A stretch of 64,000 nucleotides of DNA from Hyphomicrobiales bacterium (GTDB lineage: Bacteria; Pseudomonadota; Alphaproteobacteria; Rhizobiales; Rhizobiaceae). The notes beneath the pieces were generated by a model that was given only the letters and a program-made list of their open reading frames with translations, ran no database searches and was not told where the DNA came from. The translations under genes and the position numbers were made by a program. The stretch covers positions 26,140-90,139 of the forward strand of contig UCKU01000031.1 in NCBI GenBank assembly GCA_900473185.1, read 5' to 3'. Shown here one piece after another: positions 50,407 to 59,705 of the stretch (its first letter is position 1; each line of letters opens with the position of its first letter).

Positions 50407-50751
50407 ATGAGACCGCTTTTTCACCCAGCCATCGAGGATTTGAAGCCGGAAGCGATCCTTTCTGCGCTCTCCGATCGCGAGCGCGTGGCGATCTTCGCGC
50501 AGATCGCGGGCCTCGGCTCCAGCGGCACATGCACCGCGCTTTCCAATCTGGGCGGGCGCGTCATTCCCAAATCATCGCTGTCACAGCATATGAAAGTGCT
50601 GCGTGAGGCGGGCCTCATCCGGGGCGAGCGTCATGGCGTGGAGATGCGCAACCATTCGCGTTGCCAGGAAGTGGATGCACGATTCCCCGGTCTTATCGCG
50701 GCCATTCTCGGTGCTTACGGAAGACCCCAGGAAGAAGCGAACGCAGGGTGA
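50407..50751 (+). CDS. ArsR-type HTH regulator, probably leaderless
   Basis: 114 residues. The winged helix includes EAILSALSDRERVAIFAQIA, then PKSSLSQHMKVLREAGLIRG, the ArsR/SmtB recognition region. No cluster of metal-binding Cys/His is present (one Cys in SGTCTAL, one in SRCQEV), so it is more likely a redox or ligand sensor than a metal sensor. No ribosome-binding site precedes the ATG, and the promoter spacing predicts a leaderless mRNA. It most likely represses itself and the divergent SDR gene. Confidence 0.87.
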   Translation: MRPLFHPAIEDLKPEAILSALSDRERVAIFAQIAGLGSSGTCTALSNLGGRVIPKSSLSQHMKVLREAGLIRGERHGVEMRNHSRCQEVDARFPGLIAAILGAYGRPQEEANAG

Positions 50752-50952
50752 GCGCCACGGGAGGTTGCGGCGGTCGCCAGACGGTCAAGGTGTGACGTGC
50801 GCGCCTGAGAAAGTCTCAAGGCCCGCCTCCTGGCGTTCGTCACTGATTACAACTTTGCCAAACACCTCGAGGCGCTGCGGTGCGGAGCCCGATCAGGCAA
50901 TCTGCGGCGCTTGGACATCGCCGGGATGGGGGTTTAGACCACCTGCCATGTC

Positions 50953-53814
50953 TTAGAGGTGTCCGAGTGAGGCGAGCAGGTCGGCTGCGGTGGCAAGGTC
51001 GTGCGTTTCGAACCCTTCGGTGAATTCGTTATAGATAGGCTGCAACATCTTGCGTGCATCATGCGTTCGCGACGAGACACGCCAGAGCTTTGCGAGATCG
51101 CAGGCTGATCGCAATCGCCACGACAACGCGCCGATCTCCTCCGCCAGCGCGATCGACTCGATGAGGAGCGTCTCCGCCTCATCAGGCCGGACCTCGGCCA
51201 TTAGAATTGAGGCCCGGATGCGTAGAAGCTCGGGAACGCACCACTGCTCGTTCTGCGCATGGGCGCAATCGAGCGCTTCCTGGATGGTGGTGGCGGCGTC
51301 CACCAGGCGGCCGCACTTAGCCAACGCGTCCGCAAAGCCGCCGAGATAGAAGGGGAACCGCGCCAGATGCCTGATAGTGCGGAACTCCCCGACAGCTTGC
51401 TCGAGCAGACCCAGTCCTTCGGCCGCGGTGTGGTCCTGAGCGCATGCCGCTGCACCGCGACAGAAGGTTGCAACCGGCCGCCAGATGACAATGCCATGCC
51501 GTATGATTTGCTCGTCGAGCATCGCGGCAAAGCGGCCGCATTCTTGGTAACGCCTGCTCAAAAGGAAGGTCAGGCTAGCCCATGCGAGTGCATTACTCAG
51601 CGAAAGCTCATGCCCGGTCTTTCGCCCGAGCGCGATTGTCACCTCCGCAGTACGCGCGGCTGTGTCGGGTAGACCCGTGAGCCACTGGATGTGCGACAGG
51701 ATATTCCCGACGTCGACGTTTCTATCGTACAGGAAACGTGCGAAGCGCGGATCGTTGGAGTCTTTCAAATAGTTGCCGTAAAAACGCTCAATCCGTTGCC
51801 GGGCGCCTTCAAGTCGGCCGATGAATAAGTCGGCTACGGCCAAGTGCGTTTCGCCCGCCGGCGATGCGGAAGGGTCCGCAGCAACGGCGATTGCAACGAA
51901 GGTCTCAAGCGTTCCTATCCCGGCATCGTGTTCGCCGCCGAACAACTGATATGTAGCGATCATCCGCAGACAACGGAGTTGATGGTCGACATCGCCGATC
52001 CGAACGGCAATTTCCAACGCCCGTCGCATGGCGTCCATTGCCTCGGGTATGGCGCCACGCATGAACATCGTCGCGCCTGCGAACGACACCTGAAGCTGCA
52101 TCTCGGCCGCCGTTCCGACAAGTCCCGCTGCATCCAGTTCCTCAAGCGCCCGCGTGACGCGAACGCGGCATTCTTCGGTAAGAGAGAAGTGGTTCCAGAG
52201 GAGGCATCCCGCGACAGAGAGCCGGATGCACAGCGATCTATCCGCGGCAGCCCATCCGATCCAGTCCAGCGCCGAGCGCAGGTCGTCGAGCGCGCCTCCA
52301 TAGGCATGTGCCCAATCCGGGGCCGGCATTTGAGTCCATTCGCTCGCTGCGTGCTCCAGAACCGCACAAATATGCGCCGCGTGCCGACGGCGGACTGCCT
52401 CTTCCTCGCCGCTTAGCTCCAGCCGTTCGAGACAGTATCCGCGCGTCGTCTCCAAGAGGCGATAGGCAATCTTGTCGTCAACGACATCCACTGAAAGCAG
52501 AGATTTTGCGACCAGGTTGGCCACGTCATCGATTACCCGCACTCGTTCGAGACCGTCACCGGCGACGGCGCAGGCTGCATCGAGACTGAACGAACCGGAA
52601 AAGACCGACAGTCGGCGAATGACCGCGCATTCGCTCTCAGAGAGAATATCGTAGCTCCAGTCGATCATTGCCGTCAGCGTTCGATGGCGCTCGGGGCTGA
52701 CGCGATGCCCACTCAGCAAGCGAAATCGACCGTCCAGATGCGCGAGCAATCCGTCCATGCCGAAGGAATCCACGCGGGTCGCCGCAAGCTCAATCGCCAA
52801 CGCAAGACCATCGAGCCGCCGGCAAATTTCCGAGACCGTCAGCGCGTTGGTGTCGCTGAGCTGGAACGACTCAAGCCTGTCGGTCGCTCGGTCTACGAAG
52901 AGTTGAATGGCGGGATACCTGAGCGCTTCCGCAGCTTTCAGGTCAGACGACGCGGGTGGCGCGTCCAACCCCGACAGCCTGCGGACGCGTTCGCCTCTCA
53001 CACCGAGCGGCTCTCGGCTGGTGGCGAGAATCCTGATGCCCGGCGCTTCGGCCAGGATCCGATCCGCACAGAAGGCCGCCGCTTCGATGATATGCTCGCA
53101 GTTGTCGAACACGAGGAGCATTTCGCAATCGCGGAGATAGCTGCCTAATGCAGCGAGCATATTCGCAGAGTGCGTTGCCAGACCGATTGCAGCCGCGACG
53201 GCATAGGGCACGAGCGACGAATCCTTTAACGGCGCCAGATCGATCAGCCAGACACCGTCTCTAAACACCCCGATCGTCTGCTCGGCGACGGCCAGCGCAA
53301 CCGTCGTCTTTCCGATGCCGCCGGCACCGATAACCGACACCAAGCGGGATGAGTTCAACTCGCGTCTGATAGCTTCAATCGCATCGGCCCGCCCGAAGAC
53401 CGTCGTTGTCGCGATCGGTAAATTGTGGCTGCGCATTCTCGCCGCCGTTAAGGGTGGCGCGAAGCCAAACAATCTGACGACCTCGACTGGCGCAATAAAC
53501 CGATAGCCCCGCCCGGTAACCGTCGCTATGTATTGCGCCGTCCCAGCGCCATCGCCAAGGGCTCGCCTCACGGCAGCCATGTTGACCTTAAGGTTTCCAT
53601 CATCGACAACGACGTCTGGCCAAACGCGTGTAATCAATTCGCGCTTGTTCACGAGTTCACCTGGGCGCTCGACCAGTGTCGTCAGGATGTCCAGAGCGCG
53701 GCCTCCTATCCGGACAGGGGCGTCGTCTTGCAGGAGCAACTGCCGCTCGGGAATGAGCACGAAGGGTCCGAAGGAGAAGGAGCGGGAAGACCGCCCGGCA
53801 AGGTCGTTCGTCAC
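50953..53814 (-). CDS. OmpR-type DNA-binding/STAND NTPase/TPR transcriptional regulator
   Basis: 953 residues from a GTG at 53814 with AAGGAAA upstream. Residues about 12-108 are an OmpR/PhoB-type winged helix (VNKRELITRVWPDVVVDDGN, then GRGYRFIAPV). Residues about 138-400 are a STAND/NB-ARC-like ATPase with Walker A GAGGIGKTT (163-171), Walker B LLVFDNCEH (233-241) and the TSREPLG sensor. The rest is helical and TPR-like. Proteins of this CadC/AfsR-like plan switch on by nucleotide exchange and multimerise on DNA when they sense an inducer. It is divergent from the DJ-1 operon, 509 bases away, and is the probable activator of it. Confidence 0.88.
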   Translation of the reverse strand: MTNDLAGRSSRSFSFGPFVLIPERQLLLQDDAPVRIGGRALDILTTLVERPGELVNKRELITRVWPDVVVDDGNLKVNMAAVRRALGDGAGTAQYIATVTGRGYRFIAPVEVVRLFGFAPPLTAARMRSHNLPIATTTVFGRADAIEAIRRELNSSRLVSVIGAGGIGKTTVALAVAEQTIGVFRDGVWLIDLAPLKDSSLVPYAVAAAIGLATHSANMLAALGSYLRDCEMLLVFDNCEHIIEAAAFCADRILAEAPGIRILATSREPLGVRGERVRRLSGLDAPPASSDLKAAEALRYPAIQLFVDRATDRLESFQLSDTNALTVSEICRRLDGLALAIELAATRVDSFGMDGLLAHLDGRFRLLSGHRVSPERHRTLTAMIDWSYDILSESECAVIRRLSVFSGSFSLDAACAVAGDGLERVRVIDDVANLVAKSLLSVDVVDDKIAYRLLETTRGYCLERLELSGEEEAVRRRHAAHICAVLEHAASEWTQMPAPDWAHAYGGALDDLRSALDWIGWAAADRSLCIRLSVAGCLLWNHFSLTEECRVRVTRALEELDAAGLVGTAAEMQLQVSFAGATMFMRGAIPEAMDAMRRALEIAVRIGDVDHQLRCLRMIATYQLFGGEHDAGIGTLETFVAIAVAADPSASPAGETHLAVADLFIGRLEGARQRIERFYGNYLKDSNDPRFARFLYDRNVDVGNILSHIQWLTGLPDTAARTAEVTIALGRKTGHELSLSNALAWASLTFLLSRRYQECGRFAAMLDEQIIRHGIVIWRPVATFCRGAAACAQDHTAAEGLGLLEQAVGEFRTIRHLARFPFYLGGFADALAKCGRLVDAATTIQEALDCAHAQNEQWCVPELLRIRASILMAEVRPDEAETLLIESIALAEEIGALSWRLRSACDLAKLWRVSSRTHDARKMLQPIYNEFTEGFETHDLATAADLLASLGHL

Positions 53815-54323
53815 AATCTTTTTCCTTCGAAATTCCTTCTTGCCGCGAACAAAAGTCAAAGAGCAGTCTGCTGACCGGCTACCGAAGCCCCCCTGCTGGA
53901 ATGCAGGCGCTTACGCTTCTTGCCGCTCGGTCCCCATACGAGACATCAGAGATGTGCGAGCCGCTGAAAGGATCGCGGCGCAGTGCTCCAGATGAATCGG
54001 ATCGGACGTGAAATCCCCCGCGCCCGGACGGAAATTAATACATGCGATAACCAGATTTTACCATAATTAACGAGCAGCACTTGGCATCCACATGTAAGCT
54101 CGTTGTGTAAGCAAAGATCTCGGTGTCCCAGAGAATTGATAGTACTTGCTCGCGGACGGCTGCGCACGGAGCGTCGCCTGACTGGGCCTGGAAGGCGCCG
54201 GAAAGATAATGGCTGCCCAGTCAGCCGAATATTTAAGATGTCAGTAATTCAAAACGGGCGAGGCCGGCACATCAAGGCCTGAGCATGAATCCCTGAACGC
54301 ATTATTCAATTAGGGAGAAAACC
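53815..54323. other. Long intergenic region between the STAND regulator and the DJ-1 operon
   Basis: There are 509 bases with no supported gene. The right half is AT-richer and is the likely promoter and regulator-binding area for both divergent units. TTAGGGAGAAAAC provides the ribosome-binding site of the DJ-1 gene. I could not identify a clear -35/-10 pair or repeat array. Confidence 0.45.
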
Positions 54324-54998
54324 ATGACAAAACACGTCTTATTCATTGTCACCAACGCAGCCGTGATCGGCCCGCACAGTCGCAAGACCGGCTTCTTTTT
54401 CGCCGAGGTCGCTCATCCTTTCGATGTGCTCGACAAGGCCGGGATCGCAGTCGAGTTTTCCTCACCTGCTGGCGGATGGACGCCGTACGACGCCTACGAC
54501 GAGAAGGACCCTGCTCAGAAGGGATTTCTCGAGAGCAAGGCCTTTCGTCGCCTCAATCACAGCCGCAAGTTGGCCGAGGTGGACGCCGCGGATTACGACG
54601 CCATCCTGATCCCCGGCGGCCTCGGACCGATGGTCGACATCCAGCGCAGTACGGATGTCCAGAAGGCCGTCGTGCGCGCCTGGAGCACGGGCAAGATCGT
54701 GAGCGCTGTTTGTCACGGTCCGTGCTCATTGCTCGGCGTGGACCTCGGTGACGGCACTCCGTTCGTGCGTGGCAAGAAGCTCACCTCCTTCTCGAAAAAG
54801 GAGGAATATGACTATGCACGAGATGACGTACCCTACGAACTCGAGGACGCATTGAGGGCGGAAGGCGCCGAGTACTCGTCTGCGTCCAACTGGGAACCTC
54901 ACGTTGTCGTTGATGGCCGCCTCATCACCGGCCAGAATCCCGCCTCGGCGGCACCGCTTGCAAAAGAGCTGCTCGCCGCTCTGAAAGAGCTGGCGTAA
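54324..54998 (+). CDS. DJ-1/PfpI-family protein (Hsp31-like chaperone/glyoxalase)
   Basis: 224 residues; GGGAGAAAACC precedes the ATG. The nucleophilic elbow is AVCHGPCSLL with Cys130 and His131, and Glu28 (FFFAEVAHPF) completes the conserved site. The inserted SPAGGWTPYDAYDEKDPAQK and SKKEEYDYARDDVPYELEDA are as in the Hsp31/class I-like branch. Members convert methylglyoxal to lactate or refold damaged proteins. It is the first gene of a plus-strand run with an ABM monooxygenase, a hydrolase, an ADH and an MFS exporter. Confidence 0.9.
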   Translation: MTKHVLFIVTNAAVIGPHSRKTGFFFAEVAHPFDVLDKAGIAVEFSSPAGGWTPYDAYDEKDPAQKGFLESKAFRRLNHSRKLAEVDAADYDAILIPGGLGPMVDIQRSTDVQKAVVRAWSTGKIVSAVCHGPCSLLGVDLGDGTPFVRGKKLTSFSKKEEYDYARDDVPYELEDALRAEGAEYSSASNWEPHVVVDGRLITGQNPASAAPLAKELLAALKELA

Positions 54999-55090
54999 GC
55001 CTCTGAGCAACCCGGGCATGTCATCGCGACCCGCCCTCTTGCAGGCAGGGGCCGACATTGCGCGGCTCGCGCCTCAGATAGGAATGAACC

Positions 55091-55387
55091 ATGTCCACTC
55101 ACAGGAAGATTGTGGGTATCCTGACCGCGCGCCCTGGCAAGGCATCCGAACTCGGAGCGTTTCTCTCGGCAATGCGAGTACGCAGCCGGGCCGAGCCCGG
55201 AAATCTGCGGTGGGATATCTGGCGAGACAAGGCCAATCCTGACCGCTTCGTGCTTGATGAACTTTATGTCGACGAAGCGGCCGTCGCCGCGCATCGCGAT
55301 ACTCCGCATTTCAAGGACTATGCCGCAGGGATCGGCGATCTCGCCGACCGAACACCGATCACTCTCGAACCAGTCGAGGTCGATTAA
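55091..55387 (+). CDS. Antibiotic biosynthesis monooxygenase (ABM) domain protein
   Basis: 98 residues, the usual single ABM size. It has the ferredoxin-like ABM fold: KIVGILTARPGKASELGAFL, RAEPGNLRWDIWRDKANPDR, LDELYVDEAAVAAHRDTPHF and ITLEPVEVD. These small dimers oxidise quinols or degrade heme, or act as YgiN-like quinol monooxygenases. It lies 92 bases after the DJ-1 gene and 18 bases before a hydrolase, so it is part of the same unit. Confidence 0.88.
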   Translation: MSTHRKIVGILTARPGKASELGAFLSAMRVRSRAEPGNLRWDIWRDKANPDRFVLDELYVDEAAVAAHRDTPHFKDYAAGIGDLADRTPITLEPVEVD

Positions 55388-55405
55388 CTCACGGGAGAGA
55401 ATGCG

Positions 55406-56164
55406 ATGAAAAGCGCGATAACAGGATTGCTCACTGTCATGATCACCGCCGCTTCCGCTGTCGTCGGCCACGCAGCCGACAAGCCTGTGTCCATCGTGCT
55501 GGTGCATGGCGCGTTCGTCGATGCCTCTGGCTGGCAGGCCGTCCACGACATCCTTTCTGCCGACGGCTACGAGGTACTGGCCGTCCAGAATCCCACGATT
55601 ACCCTGCAGGGTGACGTCGATGCCACCAGGCGGGTCATCGCCCGAGCCAGCAAACCGGTCGTCCTGGTAGGCCATTCCTATGGCGGGGCCGTCATTACCG
55701 AGGCCGGCAGCCTGCCCAAGGTCAAGAGCCTGGTTTATCTCGCGGCATTCGCACCTCAAGCAGGCGAGTCGGTCTACGACATCGCCACGGCGCCGACGCC
55801 GGGCGAAGACAAGGCGCCGCTGCTTCCGCCAAGCGACGGGTTCCTATTGGTAGACTCGGCGAAGTTCCCGACGGCCTTCGCAGCAGACGTCGATCCCGCC
55901 AAGACCAGGTTCATGGCCGAGTCTCAGGTTCCCTGGGGGCTTGGCGCCGTGGAGGCCAAAGTCACCGCGCCGGCGTGGAAGGACAAGCCCACCTACTTCA
56001 TGGTGACAAAGAACGACCACATGATCCCGCCCAGCCAGCAACGTTCCATGGCGGCGCGTGCCGGCGCCAAGGTCGTTGAAATCGACTCCAGCCATGCCGT
56101 CATGCTTTCGCATCCGCAGGACGTGGCGGACTTTATCGCCAACGCGGCCGCGCCGTCGAACTGA
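55406..56164 (+). CDS. Exported alpha/beta hydrolase, paralogue of the 27.8-kb gene
   Basis: 252 residues. A signal peptide (MKSAITGLLTVMITAASAVV) leads to SIVLVHGAFVDASGWQAVHD, nucleophile Ser91 in VGHSYGG, Asp in VTKNDHMIPP and His in DSSHAVMLSHP. It shares layout and many motifs with the protein at 27815-28585 (LVHGAFVD, VDAT, VGHS) but is clearly diverged. It begins 18 bases after the ABM gene and ends 120 bases before the ADH, inside the probable operon. The substrate is unknown. Confidence 0.9.
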   Translation: MKSAITGLLTVMITAASAVVGHAADKPVSIVLVHGAFVDASGWQAVHDILSADGYEVLAVQNPTITLQGDVDATRRVIARASKPVVLVGHSYGGAVITEAGSLPKVKSLVYLAAFAPQAGESVYDIATAPTPGEDKAPLLPPSDGFLLVDSAKFPTAFAADVDPAKTRFMAESQVPWGLGAVEAKVTAPAWKDKPTYFMVTKNDHMIPPSQQRSMAARAGAKVVEIDSSHAVMLSHPQDVADFIANAAAPSN

Positions 56165-56284
56165 GACAACGCGCCCATACCGTCTTAACGCCCTTACGAA
56201 GAGTGCCGGAAGGATTGAGCAGAATATTGCGGTTGCAGAGGCAGCCGTCGACGAAGCCAAGATTATCGAGGAGAGGAGAAACGC

Positions 56285-57340
56285 ATGAGAGCCGCGCGCA
56301 TACTCCAATATCACAAGCCGCTCGTCCTGGAAGACATAGCGGTTCCCGATATCAACGCGGACGAAGTTCTGGTCAAGGTTGCGGCATGCGGGATGTGCCG
56401 CTCCGACGTTCTTCTGGTCGACGGATTTTTCCAGAATTACGGCGATATCCCGCCGCCGGTCATCCCGGGCCACGAGATTACCGGCACTATAGACAAAATT
56501 GGCAGCGTTGTTCCGAAGGCCGCAGGGCTCGAAGAAGGTGATCATGTCGTGGTCGCGCCCGGATGGGGCGATGGCGTATGTCGCCATTGCCAGGTCGGCA
56601 ACACGCATATCTGCGCCAACGTGCGTTGGCCCGGCTTCGGCACCTATGGCGGCTTTGCGGAATATATTCCCGTTCCGGCACGCTACGTGATCAAGGTCGC
56701 GAAGCATTTGAAATTTGAAGAGCTTGCTCCACTCACCGATGCCGGATTGACGCCCTATCGCGGCATCAAGAAGATCCGCGACGCCGGTGGCCTCGGACCT
56801 GATCGGGTGATCGGCGTGTTCGGCATCGGCGGCCTCGGTGCCTATGCGGTCCAATATGCCAAGCTGCTTGGCGCTGGTGCGACCGTCGTTGCGTTCGCCC
56901 GTAATCCGGACAAGCTGGCCATCGCAAAGAGCTATGGGGCCGACCATATCATCGATATCAAGGGCAGGTCCGCTGGCGATATCGGCAAGGAGCTCAAGAA
57001 GGCCACCGGGCAGGACAAGCTCGATGCGATCATCGATTGCGCCGGCGCGCGGGAGATGATGCAACTGGGTTTCGCCTTGTTGGCGATCAGTGGCCACTAT
57101 GCAGATGTCGGCTTCATCGCCGATCGCATCGACATTCCGTTGTTCCCACGAGTCTCCGGCGAGCAGACGTTTCATGGGTCTTTCTGGGGCAATAACGCCG
57201 ACCTGAGCGAGGTGATGGCACTGGCTGCCGCAGGCAAGATCCAACACACCATCAAGACCATCCGGTTCGATGAGATCAACGAATATCTCGATCTCCAGCG
57301 GGACAATAAAGTCGTCGGGCGGGCAGTCGTGAAGTTCTGA
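56285..57340 (+). CDS. Zinc-dependent alcohol dehydrogenase (MDR family)
   Basis: 351 residues. The catalytic zinc ligands are Cys38 (AACGMCRSD) and His63 (VIPGHEITG). The structural zinc loop GWGDGVCRHCQVGNTHIC offers Asp96, Cys99, Cys102 and Cys110, with Asp replacing the first Cys, as a Glu does in the Sulfolobus enzyme. The NAD-binding turn is FGIGGLGAYAVQY, ahead of a Rossmann domain. It would oxidise an alcohol or reduce an aldehyde. It is in a run with the DJ-1, ABM, hydrolase and MFS genes. Confidence 0.9.
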   Translation: MRAARILQYHKPLVLEDIAVPDINADEVLVKVAACGMCRSDVLLVDGFFQNYGDIPPPVIPGHEITGTIDKIGSVVPKAAGLEEGDHVVVAPGWGDGVCRHCQVGNTHICANVRWPGFGTYGGFAEYIPVPARYVIKVAKHLKFEELAPLTDAGLTPYRGIKKIRDAGGLGPDRVIGVFGIGGLGAYAVQYAKLLGAGATVVAFARNPDKLAIAKSYGADHIIDIKGRSAGDIGKELKKATGQDKLDAIIDCAGAREMMQLGFALLAISGHYADVGFIADRIDIPLFPRVSGEQTFHGSFWGNNADLSEVMALAAAGKIQHTIKTIRFDEINEYLDLQRDNKVVGRAVVKF

Positions 57341-57463
57341 TGCCGTCAAGTCCCGACGGCATCGCGGTCGCGCCGGAACCTGTGAATTGGCGAGTGTACG
57401 ACGCGGATCGAGGCTGGCACTTATCAATGCAGCCGCCGAGCGGTGCAGCACAGGAGTTTGAAC

Positions 57464-58693
57464 ATGTTCCAAAAGGCCTTCGAACCGCAATGCAAGGCGG
57501 TGGCAATCCATTGCACGGATGCGGCGCAACACCGGCGTCGCGGTTTGACGCTGTTTGCGCTGGCGCTCGGAAGCTTCTGCATCGGGACGTCCGAATTCGC
57601 CAGCATGGGCGTTCTGCAGCTCTTTGCCGAAAGCCTCGATATCAGCATACCGGTGGCAACAAATGCGATCACGGCCTATGCGTTCGGGGTGGTGATCGGC
57701 GCCCCTCTTGTCACGCTCGCTGCCGCCCGACTTAACCGGAAGAGCCTGCTTCTGGCATTGCTCGGCCTTTTCATCGTCGGCAATGTGCTTTCCGCGCTTG
57801 CCGCCAATCTCGGCATGTTCGCGCTCGCCCGTTTCATTAGCGGTATGCCCCAAGGCGCCTATTTCGGTGCCGGCGCCGTCGTCGCCTCCTATATCGTGGG
57901 GCCCGGACATGGCGGCAAGGCCTTTGCCCTCGTCATGACGGGACTGACGGTTGCCACAATTATCGGTTCGCCGATCGCCACCTTCCTCGGCCAGAACCTC
58001 GGCTGGCGGAACACCTATTTCGCCGTTGCCGGCACGGGTGTGTTGGCGCTTCTGGCCCTTTGGGCATGGGTGCCGCGGACCGAGGCGCTGGACGGCGGGC
58101 CGATCGCACAGGAACTGAGTTCGCTCCGCCGAGGCTCTGTCTGGATCATGATGCTTGTCGCCGCCTTGGGCGTGGCGAGCATCTTCGCCGTCTACACGTT
58201 CATCGGACCGTTCGTGACCGATGTCGCAGTCATCGACAGGGCATGGATCCCGCTGGCGCTGGCACTCTTCGGTATCGGCATGACGGCAGGGAACCTTATC
58301 GGCGGACGTATCGCCGACAGCCACCCTTCGTGGGGGCTCGTGGTTGGCTTCGGCAGTGCGCTCATTGTATTGGCGGTCCTCGCATCATCAGGAGGAAATG
58401 TCGTGCTGCTGATGATCGGCCTCTTCGGTGTCGGCGCTACGATGATGATTGCTATCCCTACGATCCAAGTAAGATTGACAAGCCTCGCGCCGGAAGCACC
58501 AACTTTGATGGGTGCCATGAACCTGGCAGCCCTCAACGTCGCCAACGCCATCGGCGCCTGGGCCGGCGGAGCGGCGATCGCGGCCGGATTCGGTCTTCTC
58601 TCGGCGGTCTGGGCCGGGTTCTTCTTGACGCTTCTTGGCCTAGTCGTCTTTGCAATCACGCTGCCGCGCGCGCCTCAACTCGCTGCTGCGTGA
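57464..58693 (+). CDS. MFS exporter (DHA1, AraJ-like)
   Basis: 409 residues from the ATG at 57464, behind CAGGAG. It has 12 predicted helices; the segment LGSFCIGTSEFASMGVLQL and FGVVIGAPLVTLAAARLNRK match the AraJ/YdhP DHA1 group, with the R/K-rich 2-3 loop (ARLNRKSLLLALLGLF) and RFISGMPQGAYFGAGAVVAS as motif C-like. These export sugars or drugs. It is the last gene of the plus-strand run and probably exports the product or toxin that the upstream enzymes handle. Confidence 0.88.
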   Translation: MFQKAFEPQCKAVAIHCTDAAQHRRRGLTLFALALGSFCIGTSEFASMGVLQLFAESLDISIPVATNAITAYAFGVVIGAPLVTLAAARLNRKSLLLALLGLFIVGNVLSALAANLGMFALARFISGMPQGAYFGAGAVVASYIVGPGHGGKAFALVMTGLTVATIIGSPIATFLGQNLGWRNTYFAVAGTGVLALLALWAWVPRTEALDGGPIAQELSSLRRGSVWIMMLVAALGVASIFAVYTFIGPFVTDVAVIDRAWIPLALALFGIGMTAGNLIGGRIADSHPSWGLVVGFGSALIVLAVLASSGGNVVLLMIGLFGVGATMMIAIPTIQVRLTSLAPEAPTLMGAMNLAALNVANAIGAWAGGAAIAAGFGLLSAVWAGFFLTLLGLVVFAITLPRAPQLAAA

Positions 58694-58819
58694 GGCGGCG
58701 ACGTACAGTTTAGGAATCGATGGAGATCGAAGCGTGGCTGTCGAGAGCAGAAGAAATCGGTTGCCACGACGGCCATGAAAACACAAAGGCGATGTCAGCT
58801 TCGGGCGGGGATTGATGCT

Positions 58820-59572
58820 CTAACCGGCCATGGACTGATTCAGCCAGTCTGCGAACCTGATGGGACCGACATGGGCGAGGTGAAGCGGCAGCAATGTGTC
58901 GTCGTTCAGTTCGACGCCGTAGTAGCGCGCGGTCTCGTCGGCGATCACCGGGCGCATGTCTTCGTTGGCTGCGACAAGCATGCGGGCGATTTCATCGAGG
59001 GGGAACGGCTCCGGCCCCGCTATTTCCACCGTATCGTTCACCGGAGGTTCCAACGCCATCCGGGTGAGCACGTCAGCGACGTCGTCGGCAGCTATGGGCC
59101 GCACGGACGCGGAAGGAAGCCGGATACCGTCATCGCCTGCCGCCATGTCGATCACGCCGCTGATGAATTCGAAGAACTGCGTCGAGTGGACAATCGTATA
59201 GGGCCGACGGGCCGCCCTGATCAGGTTTTCCTGCACCATCTTTGCGCGGAAATAGTCGCTCTCGACGAGGCGAGGGGTCCCGACGATCGACAAAGCGAGA
59301 TAGTGGCCGACCCCTGCATCTGCGGAGGCGGCCAGCAGATTTCGGGTGGAGGTCCTAAAGAATTCCAAAGCGGAATTGTCTCCGAAGGACGCCGCGTTCG
59401 TGACGTCGATGACGGCGTCCGCTCCCGTGAGCGAGGTTCTCAGGCCCTCCCTCGTCACGCTGTTCACCCCGAAAGTAGGGGATGCAAGGACGACTTCGGC
59501 GCCTACCTGCCTGAGGCTTTCAACGAGGCGCGTTCCGATGCGCCCGCTCGCTCCCATGACCGTTACTTTCAT
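58820..59572 (-). CDS. NmrA/NAD(P)-binding family protein
   Basis: 250 residues from the ATG at 59572. The atypical SDR nucleotide turn is MKVTVMGASGRIGTRLVESL. GADAVIDVTNAASFGDNSAL, GVGHYLALSIVGTPRL, RPYTIVHSTQFFEF and VEIAGPEPFPLDEIARMLVA follow the NmrA-like reductase plan. It is a clear paralogue of the protein at 60170-60916. A cupin gene lies between the two, and all three are on the minus strand. Its role is unknown; it may be a redox sensor or quinone reductase. Confidence 0.88.
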   Translation of the reverse strand: MKVTVMGASGRIGTRLVESLRQVGAEVVLASPTFGVNSVTREGLRTSLTGADAVIDVTNAASFGDNSALEFFRTSTRNLLAASADAGVGHYLALSIVGTPRLVESDYFRAKMVQENLIRAARRPYTIVHSTQFFEFISGVIDMAAGDDGIRLPSASVRPIAADDVADVLTRMALEPPVNDTVEIAGPEPFPLDEIARMLVAANEDMRPVIADETARYYGVELNDDTLLPLHLAHVGPIRFADWLNQSMAG

Positions 59573-59705
59573 CGATCCACTCCATGTTTTCGCCCCAAGC
59601 CTCAATCGCAACGATCAAAAGCCGGGACGGTGCCGGCTGGTTCGGCCGGCACCGCAAAATTCGAGACAAGAACACCGGTTCATCATCGGCGCTTGGGGCC
59701 TGATG

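Noticed and set aside
53946..54167. 73-codon minus-strand frame between the STAND regulator and the DJ-1 gene
   Set aside because: It has no ribosome-binding site and lies in the presumed promoter region; there is no recognisable motif.
55844..58324. 826-codon open frame on the minus strand across the hydrolase, ADH and MFS genes
   Set aside because: It is antisense to three well-supported genes and has an Arg/Asp/His-rich composition typical of shadow frames.
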